The notes under the pieces are model-generated. The model made no database searches, was not told the DNA's origin, and was given only the letters and a program-made list of their open reading frames with translations. DNA of 64,000 bases from Chlorops oryzae (Eukaryota > Arthropoda > Insecta > Diptera > Chloropidae), in the NCBI GenBank assembly GCA_020466095.1, contig CM035808.1:16154785-16218784 (forward strand), given 5' to 3'. Of the stretch, positions 34,126-47,801 are shown piece after piece (position 1 is the first letter of the stretch; each line of letters opens with the position of its first letter). Both the position numbers and the translations under genes were made by a program.

Positions 34126-35727
34126 TATTAGAATTCTTCAACAAAATGGTAAGCGAAAGAGGTAACGAACGAATTTTTAATGACATCGCCATGTTAATTT
34201 TCATCGATTTTGGTAAGTGGCAGACATGTGCTGTATAGATTACCTCGCTCGCTTACCAATGTCTACCATATTCCGCTGGGGTGATGTGTCTCAAATTCAG
34301 TAGAACGACGTGAAATACAATACAATGGTGAAAGAGAATAATTCCGAAACATTTTTTGATATGAAGTTTTTGAACAAGTCTTTGAATTACGAAGCTCAAA
34401 TTTAACCGATAAGGACATACAGCTTATGACAAAGAGAGATTTTATTGAATCGAAATACAGGAATAGTGACACATAAGTATTTTGACATTTTAAGTCTCTG
34501 ATATTGTGGTCTCTTTTGATTAATTTTGAAACTCTTCGAACCCATGTAAGTAGCAGGGAATATTGAATAATGAGAAAGAATAGGCTTAATACAAAAATCC
34601 GACTGATTTGAAAGTTTGTTAAAACACTTTGAAATTATTGTCGGTTATATCCGCGACTGCAGATTTACAATGATTGCAGCATCGATATCTAGTGGTTCGT
34701 TTTCTGGAATTTCTGATATCGGTTATTTCTACGACTATGCGATCAAGTAGATACCTAAATGGAAGCATGTGAATGAATTTCAACCTCTTTTATCATGAAT
34801 TAAGACAATTTTTCATTAAAATTGATCTTATTAGTTACTATAAAATGGCTTATTTATGCATTAAAAGGAACCAAAGCTTTATAACTACAACCAGGGCAAA
34901 CACGCAAAATTTTTTTTACCATATTTAATGACTGGCCACCGACAAACAAAACCTCTGTGTTGAGAAAACTTATGCTATATTTTCTCTTAAAGGGATGAAC
35001 TCATCTATGGGACTTAGGTCATTGAGGTAACCTTCATAATAAATTTAACCTCAAGTGCGTCAATATAAATTCCCGGCCATTGCACAGTGGGTTGAATGGA
35101 CCCCAACACGAGGCTTAATCCAGCCGAACGTTTTACCGACATTTTAAGATTTTTGTATTTTTAGTTATGCATTTCTAACTTAAAATACAAATTTTCGACA
35201 GTATGTAATTGTTATTTCTTAGAAGAAAAAAAAAAAAAATTATAATTGAAATTTGTACAAATTGACGTATGAGCAATGTTATTTGCAAAAAAATTGTAGG
35301 CAGTTGCATTACGTATACGTCTCATACGGCTCATACGAGTAAAGCAATTTAATGGAAAAAACAATTTTTTTGATGCGAGTTGTTTCACAAAACCTGTGTT
35401 TTCATAAATTCGCGCAAACATGCGCAACTTTTTATTTCGGATTTTAAAACAAAAAACTCATAATTTTATATGCTTATAACCACTTTCACCAAATTCGGCC
35501 TAATTCACTTTTGAAAGTCCTCATGAACTTGAAAAAATCTATTATTTAGTCTCTTTGAAAAAAAATTAAACCATTTAAATTAAATAAACTAAACAAAAAT
35601 TGTTTTCCCCAAAAAAAGATAATTACCTGAAGTTTAAGGTTCTATGCCCAAATATTTATAAAAAGAATTGTTTTCCTTTCAAATTTTTAAATGAAAATAA
35701 CAAAAAATTAAAAATATCCAATTCGCG

Positions 35728-35735
35728 GAAAACGC
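35728..35735 (+). repeat. Target-site duplication, left (GAAAACGC)
   Basis: The octamer GAAAACGC immediately before the left terminus of the foldback element is repeated exactly at 37450-37457. Confidence 0.85.
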
Positions 35736-35739
35736 ATGT

Positions 35740-37020
35740 GCATCAAGTTAGCTTGCACTTTTTCGAATTTCCAAAAAAAAAATATTGTGCTGTAATGTGC
35801 CCAGTTTGTGCTATCATGTGCCGTTTCGAAAAAAAAAATTCCTCAAGGGATGCCCTTTTTATGAGGAGGTCCTTTTTTCGTGTCAAGTTAGCTTGCACTT
35901 TTTCGAATTTCCCGAAAAAAAATATTGTGCTGTAATGTGCCCAGTTTGTGCTATCATGTGCCGTTGCGAAAAAAAAATTCCTCAATGGAACCCATTTTAA
36001 TGAGGAGGTCCTTTTTTTTTCGTGTCAAGTTAGCTTGCACTTTTTAGAATTTCCCGAAAAAAATTATTGTGCTGTAGTGTGCCCAGCTTGTGCTATCATG
36101 TGCCGTTGCGAAAAAAAAAAATTCCTCAATGGAACCCATTTTAATGAGGAGGTCCTTTTTTTTCGTGTCAAGTTAGCTTGCACTTTTTAGAATTTCCCGA
36201 AAAAAATTATTGTGCTGTAGTGTGCCCAGCTTGTGCTATCATGTGCCGTTGCGAAAAAAAAAATTCCTCAAGGGATGCCATTTTTATGAGGAGGTCCTTT
36301 TTTTTCGTGTCAAGTTAGCTTGCACTTTTTCGAATTTCCCGAAAAAAAGTATTGTGCTGTAATGTGCCCAGCTTGTGCTATCATGTGCCGTTGCAAAAAA
36401 AAAATTCCTCAAGGGATGCCATTTTTATGAGGAGGTCCTTTTTTCGTGTCAAGTTAGCTTGCACTTTTTCGAATTTCCCGAAAAAAACAATTGTGCTGTA
36501 ATGTGCCCAGCTTGTGCTATCATGTGCCGTTGCGAAAAAAAAAATTCCTCAAGGGATGCCATTTTTATGAGGAGGTCCTTTTTTTCGTGTCAAGTTAGCT
36601 TGCACTTTTTCGAATTTCCCGAAAAAAAGTATTGTGCTGTAATGTGCCCAGCTTGTGCTATCATGTGCCGTTGCGAAAAAAAAAATTCCTCAAGGGATGC
36701 CATTTTTATGAGGAGGTCCTTTTTTTCGTGTCAAGTTAGCTTGCACTTTTTCGAATTTCCCGAAAAAAACAATTGTGCTGTAATGTGCCCAGCTTGTGCT
36801 ATCATGTGCCGTTGCGAAAAAAAAATTCCTCAAGGGATGCCATTTTTATGAGGAGGTCCTTTTTTTTCGTGTCAAGTTAGCTTGCACTTTTTCGAATTTC
36901 CCAAAAAAAAATATTGTGCTGTAATGTCCCCAGTTTGTGCTATCATGTGCCGTTTCGAAAAAAAAAAACATTCCTCAAGGGATGCCATTTTTATGAGGAG
37001 GTCCTTTTTTTCGTGTCAAG
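35740..37020 (+). repeat. Left-arm tandem array, nine units of about 140 bp
   Basis: Repeats of GTGCTGTAATGTGCCCAGC at about 35787, 35927, 36067, 36210, 36352, 36490, 36632, 36770 and 36914. Units differ mainly in homopolymer length and a few substitutions (CAATTGTGC versus TATTGTGC alternates among later units, hinting at two-unit higher-order copies). The open frame at 36375-36851 is a by-product. Confidence 0.93.
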
Positions 37021-37029
37021 TTAGCCGGG

Positions 37030-37143
37030 ACTTCATTTTTCAATAATGTAACGAGAGAGGCCATAACAAAGGAGCTCTCTGCCGCAAGAATTGACCCAAC
37101 AATCAGCTCGTGGATTAGCAACATCCTAGAGCTAAGACTCATT
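37030..37143 (+). pseudogene. Captured LINE reverse-transcriptase fragment in foldback loop
   Basis: The loop is open for 38 codons and reads TSFFNNVTREAITKELSAAR, then IDPTISSWISNILELRLI. This matches the pattern just after the RT A motif (AF-x-NV...AI...L...I-x-P-x-I-x-x-WI-x-x-ML-x-x-R-x-I) of R1/I/LOA-type non-LTR elements. It has no start codon and no catalytic residues of its own. It was presumably picked up when the foldback was assembled. The source LINE is not the Jockey copy at 59198. Confidence 0.6.
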
Positions 37144-37449
37144 ACCGGCTAACTTGACACGAAAAAAAGGACCTCCTCATAAAAATGGCATCCCTTGAGG
37201 AATTTTTTTTTTCGCAACGGCACATGATAGCACAAGCTGGGCACATTACAGCACAATACTTTTTTTCGGGAAATTCGAAAAAGTGCAAGCTAACTTGACA
37301 CGAAAAAAAAGGACCTCCTCATTAAAATGGGTTCCATTGAGGAATTTTTTTTTTTTCGCAACGGCACATGATAGCACAAGCTGGGCACATTACAGCACAA
37401 TATTTTTTTTCGGGAAATTCGAAAAAGTGCAAGCTAACTTGATGCACAT

Positions 37450-37457
37450 GAAAACGC
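37450..37457 (+). repeat. Target-site duplication, right (GAAAACGC)
   Basis: Exact repeat of 35728-35735 immediately after the right terminus. Confidence 0.85.
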
Positions 37458-39460
37458 TTACCAAAAAGTTACTTTTGACAGAGCAGTGCTGAGTCAATAA
37501 ACGATTGATATAAAAAGTACTTTTTTGTGATGCAGCCATCTATGCACTTTAACAGATATCAAAATGGTTTATAAAATCTTATTTTGATTTTTTGAATTAA
37601 TCCTCGTTTTGGGGCCCGCTTTGGGGGTTTTAAAAGAGAAGGGGAAAAATAGAGCTATGATAATAATGAAATCATTTATATTATCAATATAAATTAAAAA
37701 TAATTGAAGAATTTATATCGTACATCTGAAATCATGCCATCGTTTACATTTCCTGGAAATTAGCTCGAAATCAGGCAGAGGACCACTACCTGATAGCCTT
37801 CAAAATGATAGAAAACATGTCACCAAAAACAATTTAGTCTCAGAGTATTCGAATTTTCTCATTATACTATTACACGGTACAGTGGTCAAATGAATGCCTT
37901 TCACCAAAAGTGATTTTTATTGAAAGAGCTTTTTTGGTTTTTTTTTTTGTGGAATCGGAAAAAGTTTTCAATTTCCTCCATTGCTCTGTTTCGAGCGAGA
38001 CTTGATTTTAGCTATTTTCCGCACTGTTGCTGTGGCCTTTTTTTGTTTTTTTTTTTTGTTGTTATCCCTTTTGACCTGCGAACACGTCTCACGCAAGCAG
38101 TGAAAAGACAAGGACCTTCAACGCGATAGAATCCAGAAAGGAGGGTAAAAAGGCCAATTCAATTACGATTTCCGATTTGTTAGCTCGCTCGTTCCGATGT
38201 CGTGTAAATCAACGAAAGATCCTGACTGTGCATTGGCCTGCTTCACTCTGCTCTGCTCTGCTCGGCGTTGCTATTTAACTTTTTTGTCCCCTCACTTTAA
38301 TTTCAATCGAGCACTTGGTTTTTTTTTATCGCCTGTTCTGCGGTTTTTGTAATAAACTGATTGTGTGTAAAGGAACAAAACAGCTGCCGCAATTCAAGCG
38401 CGAGCCAGTGTACTGAGTACACTGAAAGCTCAAATGGGCACACGAAAAGGCTGTTCGCTTTCTGTGCGTTGAAATGGAAAAATACCTATTTTCCAGCGGC
38501 GTCATTCTCTGCCGGTTTTTGATCATGGCTGGCAGGTATATGTACGATGCGTTTACTCTATTCATATTTGTTTGTGTGTTTGACATCCTTCTGCGCATTT
38601 TTCCGAATAACTTCTTTTGCAGTGTACAATGCTTTTGTTCGCCTACCCAGACAATTTGTTGTGTTTTATGTTTTGTGTATGCTTTCAACTACGTTTTTCT
38701 TTTCTCCTTTCACTGCTCACTTTTTATGTTTTCTTCTTTATCTCATCATTTTTTAAGCAGCACAACCATTCACAATTTCCCGCAAGGAAATTTCAGTTTA
38801 TTTTCGTAAATATTACTGTGCTTTCTTAGGCTTTTATTGTAATATAAATATAAATACAAATAAAAGTAAAATATGAAAAAGGAACTCATAGGAGTTCTTG
38901 CGGTTGTTTGTCATTCCTGGCAAATGAAAAGACCGCGTTTTCTGCTGCGAACGTTCAAACAGTGCAGCTTCAAAAATAAAAGTGAAAGTGAAAGTAAAAA
39001 TATTGTTATAAAGGTAATGACAGAAGTTGAGTAGAAAAATGGCATCGCTTTGTGTAACGGTGCCTTTGTGTATCATTAGGGGAATCGCTTATAATTTTAA
39101 CATAAATTATAAAATAAGCATATTTCTTGAGGGGCGTCATTTTTGAAGGGGTAGCATGCATTATTTCACCATAAAACTGAAAGCGTTTGTAAAATTTCGT
39201 TTTGGAAATAAGCTGAACTGATGCTCAAAGTCTATTTATTATTTATTCAATTTAATATGAAAGATTTTTTCTTGTCAGTTGTAAAATTTGGTGGCAACAA
39301 ATTTATAGCAAGAAATATTTATTAAAAATCAGTGGCAACATTTCAAATAGTACGTTATTGAGCGCTTATATTGTGTGATTTCTGCTTGTTTCTGAGATGT
39401 TTTCTGTGACTAGTTTGTAACTGAATAGTTTCTGTTGAGTTTCGTGTGACTAACACAGTA

Positions 39461-39596
39461 ACAAGAAAATTGTCACACAATTTTGCGCTGTTTCGGTCAC
39501 TTTTAAGTTAAAATTTAAGTCCGCATGACCTATTTTTAGCAACGAGCTCAGTCACACAAGAGTCAAGGTGACTTTTTTGTGACAAATTTTTCTTGT
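39461..39596. mobile_element. Short inverted-repeat element with ACAAGAAAA ends (about 136 bp)
   Basis: ACAAGAAAATTGTCAC at the left faces GTGACAAATTTTTCTTGT at the right. The interior repeats TCACACAA/GTGAC motifs. Small non-coding hairpin element. Boundaries are approximate. Confidence 0.5.
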
Positions 39597-42500
39597 CGGG
39601 TTTGCTTATCGAAACGCATTCCTATCCAGGGACACATCCGGTTATGCTCTTTTAAAAGAAAAATCGTTTCCAAATAATTTCTTTTGCACTTCTATTGTTT
39701 CGATATAAAATTTCGGTCATTTTATGCTTCTTATTTTTCTGAACCTAAATACCGGGTTTTTAATTTTATTTTTACGCTTCCAAAATTAAGTTTTACTACG
39801 ATTTTTGGAATTTTGATCACAAAATACCGGCCGCGTTGAATATTTTTTGTTTGTGTAGGCTTCAAAAATGTTTATTTTGAAAGCTTGTTAATAAAAACGT
39901 TTTTGATTCTTGGATCGAATTGAATAAAAATGTATCCCCTTTGTTCGTTTCATTTAGTTAGGGTAAATGTTTGCTGGGTAAGTTACATAAAGAATGTGTC
40001 TTCTTGGATCAGCTGTTTTCATTAGGAATGCACAGATTTGCATAAACTCTATTTAAGTGCCCGATTTGGGACACTTAAGTACGAGATGCGATTTCGGATT
40101 GTGAAAATAAAAATCTGTTTACACAATGCGAGGCATGATACACCGGATAAATATCCTCATCATTAACTCAAAAATCGTGTTTTTATTTTGATATGACATC
40201 CTTAAAGTTAATGAGCGAAATGTTTATCTCTGCCTTAAACTTTTTTGAACCTGGGGTATCGCATGGCTTTGTAACAATAAAATGTGTGAAATAACTGGTA
40301 TTTTGGGTCCCTGTTCTTACCTGTTTGAGAAACTATTGTTCTCATTTATTTTTTTGTTTTTTAATCTATATTTTGCAACATGTGTTTTTGTCAACTTTGC
40401 ACTTTCTTGATTTGACAGAGAATAGCTTCATCAGTCTCAAGCCAAAGGGATGTGACGTATATCATTCGTCCGATCGATACTGAGCAGAGTTCTTTTTCAT
40501 TAAAACACGGAAGGAGTAGATATTTCGCAGCAGGAGTGGAAGAGTTACTTCATAAATTGAATGTCTTGTCAACGCACCTTCAACTTCATTCGAACCTACA
40601 AATACGTCAAGAATTTTTTTTCCTCCTTTTTGTGCTCGCCCGTTGTCTGTTAAAGCGACATGTACCTACCAGTTTTCTTACCGTTACTCTTTACTGCTAT
40701 TTTTCTTTCTTTATTTACATCATTCGAAGTGTCCTTTTTTATTTCGTTTTCATGCCAACACATGTGATTGGATGTGAACTACTGCTTGAACATGAACCCA
40801 TAGTCCGATTGGAAATTTTTCATGAAAAAGAAAATCCATTGATAGGTTCATATCTTCTTAGGAACAAGCTCTAATATAATAGTAGGATTTGTTATTGAAT
40901 GAAGAAGTTTCCATTTGCTCTGCAGCTTAGGTATCACTGTTTTTGTGGCTTATTCGCTTAGGTTCTTTCAGTAAACGTTCTACAATTGCAGCATGTATTT
41001 AGGCTATCGTTTATCAGCTCTTATGCTGCACATCAAAGATCGAAAGATCTTTAACAGGCAAAGCTCATAAGCTTTGAATTCTTTCACTTCATTTCCAAAC
41101 TGATTTTTCAAAGGCGACAAAAAACAAAAGGTGAGATTGTTTGAAAAGATCTGAGGGAATTCTGCAAGTTAAATCGCATCATAAACTTAAGAAACTTCTT
41201 TTCGGAAAGCTTACTGCTATAAAATTTTCAACTGAAAAATATATTAAAAACATATTCAATTATTTCAATCATTATTGTTGGAATTATAAAATTGATCTTT
41301 GAATTTCCAAAGTATAGCATTTCGGAACCAAAACTGTTCATCTAATGGAACGTTGAGCGTATACGCAATGTGGTTTCAAAAACGTTACTTATACGCAGGA
41401 TAGCATTTGACTAACACAGTAATGCTAGCAAAAGAATACTTTGTGCTTAAAGAACTTCATTTGTAAAAGTCAATTCTTTTGACACAACCTCGTTATTCTT
41501 TATCGATTTGAGTTTTTTTTAATGGGAATTACATTTTTTTTTCTCAAGAATATTGACTCTAAGGAAGCACCAAAAACAAAGTAAATTCTGCCATAGAGTT
41601 AAAGGTAGGCAAATAGATAATACAACGAGCACCTAGTCGACGTGTTGACTTACTGACATGCAATCAGACAATCAGTCAAACCTTCTTAACTAAGAAATTG
41701 GCATGCCAATATAGATTAAACTCGTTTGTTTCAATTTTCAACGCTTCATTGAGCTAGGCAATCTTATTTAGTTCTAAATCATATACCTACAGAGATATAT
41801 TGATGTGGAAATCGAGCTTTTAATTTACCAGGCAGCGCATAGGTAAGAAAAGTAAAAAAAAAAATGGTTGCTTTATAACTCCTTTATTTTCCTTTATTAA
41901 TTCTTACGGAAAATAAAGCTGTGTTGTCTTTGAGTTGCAGAAACAATCTTCCACATGAGTGTTTTTGAGTTAAGCAAAAAGAAAAATTTCTAACTAATTG
42001 GGCTGCTGATTTGAAAAGCAATCTCAGCACTTATTTAGCATTCGAAGAAGTAGCCGATTCATTTCATTCAAAAAAAGAAATTCAAAAGAAAATAAATCTG
42101 CTTGTGAAAATCAGGAAAGCAGAATTTTTTTTTGATTTTGCATGTTTTATTTCCCTTTTCCATTGTTATAAATTCTTTTTTCGATTTCTTTCACTGGGTA
42201 AACACACGATAGAAACGCTTAGTTCGGAGCTCGTTTGGCAAGGCGCTTTACCTAATGGGCTTTTCGACAAAAATGTGTTCTCGAATGTTATAGACGAGAT
42301 ATTTCTACATTCTAGAAATACATGTTTTGTTGTGGTGTCGAAGTATTTTCGTCATTCCTATGATATCTACTTGCCTTGATGAGCTTCTAATAATACAATG
42401 CATTGTCTAGGTTGAAGCTACAATTTAATTTAACATAATTGGGTGATGTTACTTTACTGGTGTGACGTGCATGTTTGTGATATTAGAATTTATTTATTGA

Positions 42501-42661
42501 TTTTTTTCAGTTAAAGAGACTCATTTTTCATGTGTAGAGACTTCTAAAAGACTTCTGGGTTGAATCAAAAAAATTTACTCTTGCATTTCCTATATTAAGA
42601 AAGAAATTTTCCCGCTTTGCTGAAATAGGTATTTACCATTTTTCCTTCTTATTTTGCTTAT

Positions 42662-43861
42662 TATACCCAGCGTAAGCGGGGTATATTAGTTTTGTGCAAA
42701 TCTTGTAACAGGGAGAATTAAGCTCCGGAGATATAGAAAAATATATATAGAAATGATCACGATCAAAAACTGAATCGATTTAGACATGTCCGTCTGTCCG
42801 TCCGTCCGTCCGTCCGTCCGTCTGTCCGTCTGTCCGTCTGTCCGTCCGTCCGTGGTCGGATCTCCTCCGAAACGGCTGGACCAATCAAGTCGAAATTTGG
42901 CACACAGGTATATCGGGATCCGAGTATGATCCTAAGTAAAAATGGGAGACATCCGCCCACTGCCACGCCCACAAATGAATATAATGTGTTTTCAGTAAAA
43001 TGCTTGTAACTTGCGAACCACTCAACACATTCCATTGATATTTGGTGTGCTGGTAAACTACGAAAAGGGACATTTTTTGGCAAAAAATGGACGCCGCCCT
43101 CCTCGAGCCACGCCCACAAATAAGCCCAAAAATAAGGTCTTATCGTAACTTCCGAAGTAAACGGCGTTGAAGCTTCAAATTCGCAGCATAGGTTGACCAA
43201 GGCAAATTAAAGGTGTAGGAACAAAAATTTATGTAGCCCGCCCACTGCCACGCCCACAAATAGAGAAATTTTATAACTTCCGAAGTAAAAGGCGTAGAAG
43301 CTTCAAATTCGCAACATAGGTTCACCAGGGCGAATGAAAGCTGTAGGAAAAAATTTTATGCGGCCCGCCCACTGCCACGCCCACAAATGAAGATTTTTCG
43401 TAACTTCCGAAGTAAAAGGCGTAGAAGCTTCAAATTCGCAACATAGGTTCACCAAGGCGAATGAAAGGTGTAGGAAAAAAAGTTTTTTGGCCCGCCTACT
43501 GCCACGCCCACAAATAAAGATTTTTCGTAACTTCCGAAGTAAAAGGCGTCGAAGCTTCAAATTCGCAACATAGGTTCACCAAGGCGAATGAAAGGTGTAG
43601 GAAACATTTTTAATTGGTCCGCCCACTGCCACGCCCACAACTGAAGATTTTTCGTAACTTCCGAAGTAAAAGGCGTAGAAGCTTCAAATTCGCAACATAG
43701 GTTCACCAAGGCAAATGAAAGGTGTAGGGAAATAATTTATGTTGCCTTCCCACTGCCACGCCCACAAATAGAGAAGCAAAACATAGTGCGCTCATAATGT
43801 CGGGACGCTGGGTATTTCAAAGTCGGGCTTGACCGACTTTAGCTTTCTTACTTGTTTTTTT
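42662..43861 (+). mobile_element. mini-me-like (GTCY)n element, copy 1 (1.2 kb)
   Basis: Starts TATACCCAGCGTAAGCGGGG and ends CGCTGGGTATTT, then a hairpin AAGTCGGGCTTGACCGACTT and TTCTTACTTG followed by a T run. Near the 5' end the conserved dipteran core (AGAAATGATCACGATC ... GACATGTCCGTCTGTCC) leads into a (CCGT/CTGT)n tract at 42787-42853. The 3' half is a tandem array (43147-43790). Mini-me and related repeats with (TA)n and (GTCY)n proto-microsatellites are known across Diptera. The 3' hairpin plus AT-rich end is reminiscent of Helitron-like DINE elements. The ATACCCAGCG/CGCTGGGTAT ends are a 10-bp inverted repeat. Confidence 0.75.
43147..43790 (+). repeat. Five-unit tandem array, period about 127 bp
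   Basis: TAACTTCCGAAGTAAAAGGC recurs at about 43146, 43274, 43401, 43528 and 43655. Each is followed by AGAAGCTTCAAATTCGCAAC and CCCGCCCACTGCCACGCCCA. It is internal to mini-me-like copy 1 and explains the repeated Trp/Ala-rich minus-strand frames. Confidence 0.93.
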
Positions 43862-46591
43862 ATGTAAAAGAGATTACACCTTAAGGTGATAAGTGAAAAG
43901 TTTGTTTCAAACAATTTTGTCCTTGTATGTCACCGCATAAACCACATCTCAAGTGTCGCTATGGCAACAAAAAGAAAACAGCTTACTTAGGTATGCTCTT
44001 GTCCTGAATACGAACTTTGTATAATCCTGTGAAATCCAAGAGATAAATTTCGAGGGATTTTTTGGTTTTTTTTATCATATTTAAGTAAGCTTAAAGCACT
44101 GATTGGAAATGAAAAGCGATCAAAATTTAAACAGAATAATATGATATTTTATTTCGAAAGTTTTATTTTTTCCACGAAATCATTATTTTAAATTTACTCT
44201 GGTCGAAACATGTTGAAAGTAACCAAGATATCTGATTAAGACGTAATTTCCTTTTACTTTTCGTCCTTAAAAAGATTCCTTTTGGACGTTCAAGCTGTCA
44301 TTGCCTGTCACTGACCGCACTGAGGTTTTGTTTATCAGCATTTAAGCCAAGAAGCTGTTAGCTTTAATGGAATTTATTGCGCAAATATTTGGCTAAGGCA
44401 TAAAAAATTCATGTTTGTGGTTGATTTGGGATTAAAACTTTTCTTCTCGTTCGGGGGGGTTTTTTCTTGTGTGTTTCCGAAAGTTTTCAAGTTTTTTACT
44501 TAAAATCAATAGAGTGGCGAGGAAATAGCTTAGGTATTTCAAAGAAGTAAAAGTAAAAAAAATGCATTCCAAGAAGCCTGTTGAGTGTTTCTTTGAACAA
44601 CTAATTTTTCTCTTGAATTAATGTTCTGTTATAGGCTTGGAATATAATTTTCTAATTCGGTATTTTCTGTGGAAACACACAATTTAAACAGTAGAAATTT
44701 CTTCAGGTAATAATTAACTTTTTTTTTGTTTGGAAAATAAGTTCAAAGAACTAAAATCCACTGAGTTTTTTCTGGGTAATTGTAAAAGGTCGATTTGAAT
44801 TTCCCCATTTTCAAAACGAAATGCACCTCCTCCACCGTAGACGCTTTGGAAAGCCTACGGCAGTAAAAAATTAAAAAATTAAAAAAAAAAACTAAGAAAA
44901 TCCCCTGACGCACCTTCTACGTGTTTTGTGAGCCACACAAAATAGATTTTCAACAACTGTAATTAACAACAACATCAACAACGTGTAATCTGATAGTTTA
45001 AAATGTGAAATTTCGAATTTCACGTCCAACTTTCCAGCGATTTGCTCCAACAACGGCCAACCGAATGCGGTCAATTGAAATTTTACACGCAAACGTGGTA
45101 AAAGTTTTCATTGCTTTTCACAACACATGCCTTCACCGCTTTCCATTCGATTCGATTCGATTCGGTTCGGGCGGTGTTTTTGTTTTTCGGAATTTCCATC
45201 GAATATAGATAGAAAATTTACGATCTAAGCGAACCTAATTTCATTAATGCAATCGGGTGCTTTTTGCAATGAACTGTAAATTATGTTGTTAACACGTGGC
45301 AATCATTTTTATTTTTTTTTTAATTTAAGCTTATTTACAACCAATTTAGGTGTTCAATTTAGTAGAAAATTGTTTTTAATGAACAATATCACTGCAATTA
45401 GCAGTTCGAAGTCCTTTCAATCATTGCATACAAATTGTACCCGCACGAATAAATTCCGATTCGAGAGACAAATGATTTAGATTAATTTAATGGAGAATGA
45501 AATTTAAAACAATTACTCCGAAAAGCGTCGAAAAATTCCATAAACCACCCGGAAAAAAAAAAACAAAATTACCATTTGACAGTAAATCTGTATTGATTTT
45601 ATTTTCGAATTTTCACAAAAACCCACAGATCCCGTGCCAGAAACGCCAGCGGCCTTGGAACGAATTCAACAAATTCTCATTGCAATCTCTGTTTAAGAGA
45701 ACAGCTGCATGCACATAGAGTAACTATGTCTGTATGAATATGCCACCCAAGCGTCGACTATTGAATGCGATGGCAAAAAAATATATAAATTATGAAGTTC
45801 TTAAAAAACGATTTCGTTGCGAAATGAATCTCGAAAAATAAGACTGAGACAAATGCGGAAACTCTGCGTCATTCGTTTGTTCTTGGCAAGGCAAACAGGA
45901 AGACGAATTTCTGTCAAAATCAATTGCTAAAAAAGAAGGGGCGTAGAAAAAGGGCAAATCATGCTTCCTGTGTGGAATTGCTTTTTTTTAAATTTTTTAT
46001 TTTTATTTTTAGTTCATATGCTTGAACGAAATTGTCATTTTGGGAAGGGAAAATATGCACTCTGTGACGCTTCCAAACAATTTAAGTTGAAAGAAATGGT
46101 ATTCAATTTGAATAATTCCTCATATGGAACTGGATAAAAGCCAAAATGTTTAATGGTGGATTTCTGAGTGCTAGCTTCAGTGCCATTTCATTGGTTTTTT
46201 GTTAAACAAAAAATTTTTTTTTACTATTTACAAGTTAAAATATGTTCAGATAAGTAAATGAATGTATCGAAATTGCGATAAAATTCTTTATTGGCAGTAA
46301 TAATTTGAGAAACTGCCAAAGGAGTAAGACTTCAATGTTATAAAGGTACAGACATCATTGTACGTACATGTATGTAAATGTATGTGTTGCGTTGTACGTG
46401 GACATTTGAATTATAACTCATGAGAAATATGCGTTGGTATTGGTGGTATTGATTGCTAGGTCTTGACGTAGCAGAACTAAAAGTAACCTTACTTCGACCT
46501 GGCCTGTTCGCGTCGATGTTCGGATAATTTATGAAGCCTTAAATTAGCCTTTACTACTCTGCCAATAAATCTTAGGGCAATTCCATGAATA

Positions 46592-46759
46592 CGGTCCCAC
46601 ACGTGACACACACTTTTTAGGTTTTAGTTCATGATAATTTTCTTAAAAATTCGTGATTCTCAAAGATTTAAGACTTCGGAAATGTTTAACAATAGTTAAT
46701 CACTGAAATTACACAATTTGTGCTCAGAATGGCTAACAGGGGTGTCACGGGTGGGACCG
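46592..46759. mobile_element. TIR MITE family M6 (168 bp)
   Basis: CGGTCCCACACGTGACAC at the left and GTGTCACGGGTGGGACCG at the right pair with one mismatch over 18 bp. Non-coding interior. It directly abuts the mini-me-like element starting at 46766. Confidence 0.72.
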
Positions 46760-46765
46760 AATTTT

Positions 46766-47801
<1,036 letters not shown>

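Larger units (their letters stand above)
35736..37449. mobile_element. Foldback element with 140-bp tandem arms and captured RT fragment (1,714 bp)
   Basis: Termini ATGTGCATCAAGTTAGCTTG (left) and CAAGCTAACTTGATGCACAT (right) are perfect inverted repeats flanked by the 8-bp duplication GAAAACGC. The left arm (35736-37028) has nine units of about 140 bp. The right arm (37145-37449) has two units in reverse. Each unit has a CGTGTCAAGTTAGCTTGCAC block, CAGCTTGTGCTATCATGTGC and a GAGGAGGTCC block, with three A/T homopolymers that vary in length. The 116-bp loop is unrelated and reads as reverse transcriptase. No transposase is present. An 8-bp duplication fits hAT or P/Galileo-type mobilisation. 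Confidence 0.88.

Noticed and set aside
36375..36851. 158-codon Cys-rich repeated frame (MCPACAIMCRCEKK)
   Set aside because: It lies wholly inside the foldback's tandem arm, and the frame is broken whenever homopolymer length changes between units.
40452..40874. 140-codon plus-strand frame as a gene
   Set aside because: No recognisable domain, Phe/Leu-rich AT-driven composition and no splice or promoter context.
42011..42379. 122-codon plus-strand frame as a gene
   Set aside because: No family resemblance and composition like the surrounding intron.
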